DNA from: Bullera alba
Taxonomy: Eukaryota; Basidiomycota; Tremellomycetes; Tremellales; Bulleraceae
DNA: 64,000 nucleotides
Assembly (NCBI GenBank): GCA_001600095.1
Contig: BCIX01000001.1
Span: 2,480,001-2,544,000, forward strand
Direction of reading: 5' to 3'
The notes under the pieces were generated by a model. It made no database searches, was not told the DNA's origin, and saw only the letters and a program-made list of their open reading frames with translations. Below, one piece after another: positions 59,075 to 64,000 of this stretch (positions are counted from its first letter, which is position 1; every line of letters starts with the position of its first letter). The position numbers were made by a program, and so were the translations under genes.

Positions 59075-60477
59075 ATGGTGAACAACACGGAATACTACAA
59101 GGTCAGTCGAGCGTAGATCCGCATGATGGAGAACGAAGCTGATGCCGGGTCGTAGACTTTGGGAGTGGGCAAGGATGCTACAGAGGCCGAGCTGAAGAAG
59201 GTGAGTAGCTTTCGGGAGTCCTCTATCTGCTGTTGATCAAATGACTCTAGGCGTACAGAAAAGAGTCGCTCAAATGGCATCCGGGTCAGTCGAAACATCT
59301 GTCGTATTCTGTGACGCTTCCTTCAGTTAGCTGACCAGACTTTCAGACAAGAACCCAGGAGACAAACGCGCGGCAGCCGAGGAAAAGTTCAAGAAGATCG
59401 GCGAGGCTTATGAGGTCTTGTCGGATCCCAACAAGAGAGAGGTGTATGATCAAATGGGCGAAGAGGGCCTCAAGGGCGGAGGCGGTGGTGGACCAGGGGG
59501 AGGGTTCGGTGGATTCCCTGGTGGTGGAGGTGGCGGCTTCAACTTCCATGACCCTAATGACATCTTCAAGTGAGCCAACACCATCTCCCGAATCCAAATA
59601 CATCAGCTGACCGTATTCCAGCGCGTTCTTCTCCGGGGCTGGCGGTGGTGGTGGAGCCGAGGACTTCCTCGGGGGTATGGGAGGTATGGGAGGCGGAAGG
59701 GGCAGATCTTCGCGGATGGGAGGAGGTATGCCTGGAATGGGCGGCATGGGCGGTATGGGAGGAATGCCCGGAGGTTTCGGAGGTGGTCCAGCCGAATCAT
59801 CAGCACCCCCACCCCCCGGTGAAATCAGCAAACCGCTCGCTCTGACCTTGGAAGAGCTCTACAAGGGTGGCACAAAGAGGTTGAAGTGTACGAGGCATTT
59901 GAGGAATGGTAGTCAGGAGGAGAAGATCCTGGAAGTGGCTTTCAAAGCTGGATGGAAGAAGGGCACCAAGATTAAGTTTGCCGGCGCGGGTAATGAGGAC
60001 GAGTACGGACAGAGCCAGTAAGTTGGACGTCATCGCGTGTGACTTGATTTGATCGCTGATGAATTGCAGGACGGTCGCATTTGTGGTTGAGGAGAAACCT
60101 CATCCTCGATTCGAGAGAGACGGCGACGATCTGATTGTAAAACTCAACATCACCCTCTCGCAGGCATTGCTAGGTCCCGATGGCGGAGGTATGATCACCA
60201 AGGAAGTTGATCAGCTGGACGGCAGGAGGATCCAGGTTGAGCTACCCGAAGGCGTGAGTACGGATACTCCACAACGTGCGTACAAAATGCTGACATTCTG
60301 TGGCAACAGCAAATCGTCCACCCGGGTCAGGAAACGAGGATAGAGGGCGAGGGCATGCCGATCTCGAAAGCCTCGTCGGTCAAGCGCAAAGGCGATCTTA
60401 TAGTCAGGTGGAATGTCGTCTTCCCAAACCGAATCACGCCTGCGCAGAAACAGGAACTGAGAAAGGTTCTGGGATAG
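59075..60477 (+). CDS. SIS1: Type II HSP40/DnaJ co-chaperone, Sis1-like
   Basis: J-domain partner of cytosolic Hsp70, needed in yeast for translation initiation and protein quality control. [13 protein letters not shown] begins a J domain with the HPD motif (LKWHPDKNPGD) and [26 protein letters not shown] Gly/Phe region ([24 protein letters not shown]) and a Gly/Met region ([20 protein letters not shown]) follow. The C-terminal substrate-binding domains start [18 protein letters not shown] and end [15 protein letters not shown]. There is no CXXCXGXG zinc finger, so it is type II, and the Gly/Met block is typical of Sis1. Five introns, about 370 residues. Confidence 0.95.
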
Positions 60478-60756
60478 ACGGGGGGAGGTGGAAAATCGAA
60501 CAACGCTGGCCCGAGAGAGTGGGAGGAGGATTGTAAGTACTCGGCCATCTTGTCATAGAAGCGCTAGTCGGATGCAACGCATGTAGCCATCACGTACACG
60601 CCAGGGCCTGCGCGTCACCCTCAGTCCTTAGTAACTCAAATCCACTGCCCATGCGATGCTAGCTGTGTTTGGATCACAATACATGCTAGGCTTGGTATGT
60701 GGATGGTGAGAGATGCTGGGTATATACAACAATGCGGGCGAGCCAGAAATACCGTC

Positions 60757-62340
60757 CTAAGCCAGATTGATGTCGTTCAACGCACAACACACTGCAGCCC
60801 TATTCAAGCGTATCAGTCAAGACTCACGGAATGCATCCTTCCGTTCACACTTACCTATGATGACCATCATACTGCCTGACAGTCTCGCCCGAGCTGAGAT
60901 CCCACAACCGCGCAGCGTGATCCGACGAGGCTGGGCATAGTGATCAGCTGATGAAAACCAAAAAAGAGCAAAGCTCACCCGTGACGAGATATGCCGAGTC
61001 TGCGCTGAATGCAGCGTCCCACACCCAGCGCTGATGTCCTTGCAATGTACGGATGAGGGTGTAGTCGTAATTGGCAGTAGACCATATCTTGACCGTAGAG
61101 TCCGCCGAGCATGTCGCAAGATGTCTAAGCGCGACTAGGGTCAATCGGTGCAGGGATTGACCTAGGTGAGCAAGGAGGCTTACTTTGTGTCCGGAGAGAG
61201 TAGACATCTAGTTATATATTTCCCATGAGCTTGGAAGGATGTCACCGGTTGCAGAGTAGTCGATTCTGCCGAGGCATGAATCCTCCACACGTAGACCATT
61301 CCCTGCAAGAAGGTCAAAACGGGAGTCGACGAGCCCAGGATACCACTTACTAGGTCGTTCCCGGCGACTAATGTCCCGCCATCCGACGCTATTGAGACGC
61401 TTCTAATAGCGACATCCTCATCTGGGACCTATGAGGCCCAAATCAGCTCTACTGGTGGGGAGGGCGAGGAGACGGACGAACCAGTTCATGGGTGCAGGTG
61501 TTCTCGCCCAGGTCCCAGATTTTGACACTTCCCAATTGATCACAACTGATCAGTTCACCCTGATTGGGATGTATGACCACGTCGTTGACAGGAGCGTCAT
61601 GATTGTAATTCCGCTGCACCTGGGCGGTCCTGGGCGAATAGGGCTCAGCTTAGCTAGATATTGGACTTTATACGATCACATACCTAGTGTCCCATACTTT
61701 CACATTACCGTCTTCACTTCCTGTCACGATCCATTTCCCCTGTGCGGAATATGCAAGAGCCGTGACATTCGCAGTATGCCCTTCTAACGTTGCAACCTGA
61801 GAAGCGTCAGACCGGTAGATCCGGGTTCGTGACTTGGCTCGGCATTCTCACTGGTGTATTGCTCATTGAAGGTATGTCCCATATCCTGAGAGTAGACAGA
61901 TCAGCGGAGGCTCATCCCCTTCCCGACAGTCGTCCTCTCCCTTCTATCAGGTCGAGAAACTTACCGGACCGTTGGGTTGCCTGCCGCAGCTAGGAAGTTC
62001 TTGTCTGGACTGATTGCCAGGCGATTGACTTGTTTCTTGCGACAGTGTCAGCGTTATATCCCAGTGACGATTGTCGAGTCAAACTCTTCCTCCTTCGTAG
62101 TCCAGCCTGCCCTGTATGGCTACATCGTGCGGACTCATCGCACTCACCCATTGTGGCTGAAGGGTGATCTGTCGATAGCAAATACCGCTCCAGGCCTCCC
62201 AGAACCGTATCGAGTGGTCATCTATGCACGTGAGCAGTCAGTAACTCCACCTTCTTACTCAGCGGGGCTTTCCTTCAGACGCCTTGACAGTGTCTCATGG
62301 ACAACTACTCACAACCTGCGGTACACAATATCACGCTCAT
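60757..62340 (-). CDS. LST8: Lst8/mLST8 WD40 subunit of TOR complexes
   Basis: Seven-bladed WD40 protein that binds the kinase domain of TOR in TORC1 and TORC2. Exons join as [28 protein letters not shown], then [28 protein letters not shown], later blades with EDGTVKVWD-like and SCDQ-like segments, and a distinctive end: [47 protein letters not shown], then [20 protein letters not shown] and [10 protein letters not shown]. These last blades are nearly invariant in Lst8. The start is ATG 62338-62340; the stop is TAG at 60757-60759. About ten introns. It is convergent with SIS1. Confidence 0.93.
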
Positions 62341-62962
62341 TTCCGGCTGTCCCTGCTGTTGCGTCTGTTCCGGCGCCGCCGGCATGTCGCACTCGACGGT
62401 TCAACGACAGCGGTGGTGCGGGGCTGAGATGGCTGAGTGCGGCAGCAGTAATGAGCAGCAGGTTAGCGTATACATCGACCCGTTCTTGCAGAGATCGTTG
62501 ATGCACACACCGCACACACCGGCGGCACCGCACAGTGACTCTGGCGCCAAGGAGGGGGACCGGAGATTTGGTTCCTTCATCTCGGTCTCCACCGAAGCAG
62601 TGCCACGTGGCCGCAAGGCCTTAAGCTTACTGACACTGTCTACGGGGGGTAACTTCTTCCCATCCACCTTCGTGTACGTTGCACAGGGGATACTTGGGTT
62701 CCGACACGGTCCAATGATTCAGAATTCAGTGTTCGAACGTCGTCCAGGACCTCGAGACTAGCCAGGATCGACAATCTGCACGGCGCCGAAGATATCTGAC
62801 GAGTTCAATCACTCTTCGACAGTCGTGCACAGCAGAAGCAGTCAGGAAGAGAACAGCAAAGTGTTGGAGGATGGAGAACATGTGATACATCGTATAACGC
62901 TACATTCTAGCTAGATAGGTAACTGCATTATTATGTTTTACATCGTCAAGTGACACAGTCGT
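62341..62962. other. Intergenic: LST8 promoter and hydrophilin 3' UTR
   Basis: About 620 bases. A 9-base duplication GCACACACC (62503 and 62512) lies in a CA-rich stretch. No gene signal. Confidence 0.5.
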
Positions 62963-63736
62963 TTAGACGTGGTTGGTGTTGTCTCGGGTACCGTCCTGAC
63001 CGGCACCACCGACTCGTGGAGCACCCTCGTAGTGCTGGTGAGAGTGGTTGCTGTCAGAGTGCGAGTGGGGTCCGGTAGCCTTCTGCTGCTTGAGGAAGTC
63101 CTCGTGCGAGATGGTTGGGAGGGTGGTGGCCTCGTGAACGATAGGAGCGTCGTGAATCTTCTCGTGGATAGCAGTGGTGTGGTGGACAGTGGTTGGCTGG
63201 ATGGTCTCCTTCTGGATGACTGGTTGGACTGCCAAGACGTCAGAGAAGGTCGCAGGGAGGTAGTTGACATTACTCACCAGTCTCATGGATGTGGTGGTGC
63301 TCGTGCTCGTCGACGAACTGACCAACGTGGGCAGCCGATCGCTCAGTCTGGGTGGTGGTCTGGGTGTTCTGGAAGGCGTTTCGCTGCTCGTGTAACTTGG
63401 CCTGGTGCTCTGGGAGCATGTCCTCCTTGACCTCCCTGACCTGGCCCTCAGCCACGGTGTTGACGTGCTGGGTTGGCAGGACCTCCTTGGCAGCGACTGG
63501 CTGGACTCGGTGCTGGTGGTGGTGAATGTGCCTCTCTCGGTCGATGGCCTCGGCGGTCTCGACGTGCTCCTTGGGTCTGACGGTCTCCTGGGTCACTTCT
63601 GGGGCGACCTCGGAGCAGACCTGGAAGGAGAGTTAGCTGTTGTTGAAAGATGCTGGCACGGCCAACTCACCTCGGTAGAGTCAGCCTTGTGGGATCCCTT
63701 GAGGAAGTCTTTCACACCTTGCGTAAGTCCGGACAT
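62963..63736 (-). CDS. His/Glu/Thr-rich hydrophilin-like stress protein
   Basis: I do not know a defined activity. Three exons give about 225 residues, from MSGLTQGVKDFLKGSHKADSTE to HQHYEGAPRVGGAGQDG and a short end. The body consists of charged, His-rich segments with imperfect repeats: HIHHHQHRVQPVAAKEVLP, HEHHHIHETVQPVIQKETI, VHHTTAIHEKIHD, each joining a His cluster to a QPV or hydrophobic turn. LPTISHEDFLKQQ is a conserved-looking motif near the end. There is no signal peptide or membrane segment; it is very hydrophilic, as in LEA-like or desiccation-related proteins of fungi. The His clusters could bind metal. The ATG is at 63734-63736 with a TATA-like element about 105 bases upstream. 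Confidence 0.8.
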
Positions 63737-63840
63737 GTTTGCTGAGTTGATTTGTTTTGGTTTGGGAAGTGGATGGAAGTTGTTTGAGCTGATTCTTTTG
63801 TGGATGAAGAAGAGGGCGATTTCTCTAGAGGTGTCCAAGC

Positions 63841-63848
63841 TATATATG
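63841..63848 (-). promoter_or_regulatory. TATA-like element of the His-rich hydrophilin gene
   Basis: TATATATG on the plus strand reads CATATATA on the minus strand, about 105 bases upstream of the ATG. A TATA-type promoter fits a stress-induced gene; this is inference. Confidence 0.5.
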
Positions 63849-63960
63849 CTCCCACAAGACGTCGTCGCTGACTGCGAGTCTGAGCTAGTCGCCTCGAGGT
63901 CTAGCCCGACGTCATATGTTTTGTATGACCGGTACGTCACTGGCAGCCAGAAAGCAAAGG

Positions 63961-63980
63961 CCAGCGGCCTCCAGCGGCTA
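63961..63980. repeat. 10-base tandem duplication (CCAGCGGC at lag 10)
   Basis: CCAGCGGCCT is followed directly by CCAGCGGCTA near the right edge of the window, another isolated copy of the 10-base signature. Confidence 0.8.
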
Positions 63981-64000
63981 GCTTTCGCGGATGATCGTCA

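Overview
This window is nuclear DNA of a basidiomycete yeast-like fungus, most likely a tremellomycete (Cryptococcus/Kwoniella/Saitozyma-type). The basis is many short introns of about 50-60 bases with GTGAGT-type donors, frequent CGA arginine codons, compact gene spacing, and protein content such as a Rom2-type Rho exchange factor, an arginine-specific carbamoyl-phosphate synthase with a mitochondrial leader, a Lyc1-type acetyltransferase and histidine/glycine-rich hydrophilins. The species cannot be fixed from the sequence alone. I see no rRNA, tRNA, CRISPR array or intact transposon.

I recognise 24 protein genes, nearly all split by introns that I joined by eye. In order: beta-mannosidase (cut by the left edge), eIF5-mimic protein, a SUMO-interacting SNF2 ATPase, cardiolipin synthase, a Rom2-like RhoGEF with two DH domains, a Gly/Ala/His-rich protein, Lyc1, Cpa2, Stm1, Rab5, an ATRIP/Rad26-like protein, Apd1, Ula1 (NEDD8 E1 subunit), an orphan, an amidase, a GILT-family thiol reductase, an HMG-box factor, cytosolic leucyl-tRNA synthetase, Cbp4, 6-phosphogluconolactonase, Yos1, Sis1, Lst8 and a His-rich hydrophilin. 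These are mostly housekeeping genes in translation, checkpoint and ubiquitin-like signalling, TOR signalling, membrane traffic and mitochondrial function. They do not form a functional cluster; neighbours share divergent promoters or converge.

The exception to this ordinary layout is a gene desert of about 4 kb (42936-46964) ahead of the HMG-box gene. From about 43.2 to 45.7 kb it is packed with short direct duplications whose spacing is almost always exactly 10 bases, while the duplicated words themselves are unrelated. The same 10-base signature occurs singly in other intergenic stretches (15.95, 17.7-18.0, 33.05 and 63.96 kb). This is the most unusual feature of the window. It could record target-site duplications of a lost mobile element, or some other mutational process with a 10-base step.

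Other points of interest: a second DH domain in the Rho exchange factor; an acidic insert of about 50 residues in Rab5; an insert of about 55 residues splitting the HMG box; a probable one-base frameshift in Lyc1; a G-quadruplex-prone tract upstream of the gene for Stm1, itself a quadruplex-binding protein in yeast; and Pumilio-type sites downstream of the HMG factor. Exon boundaries are my own reading and should be checked against RNA.
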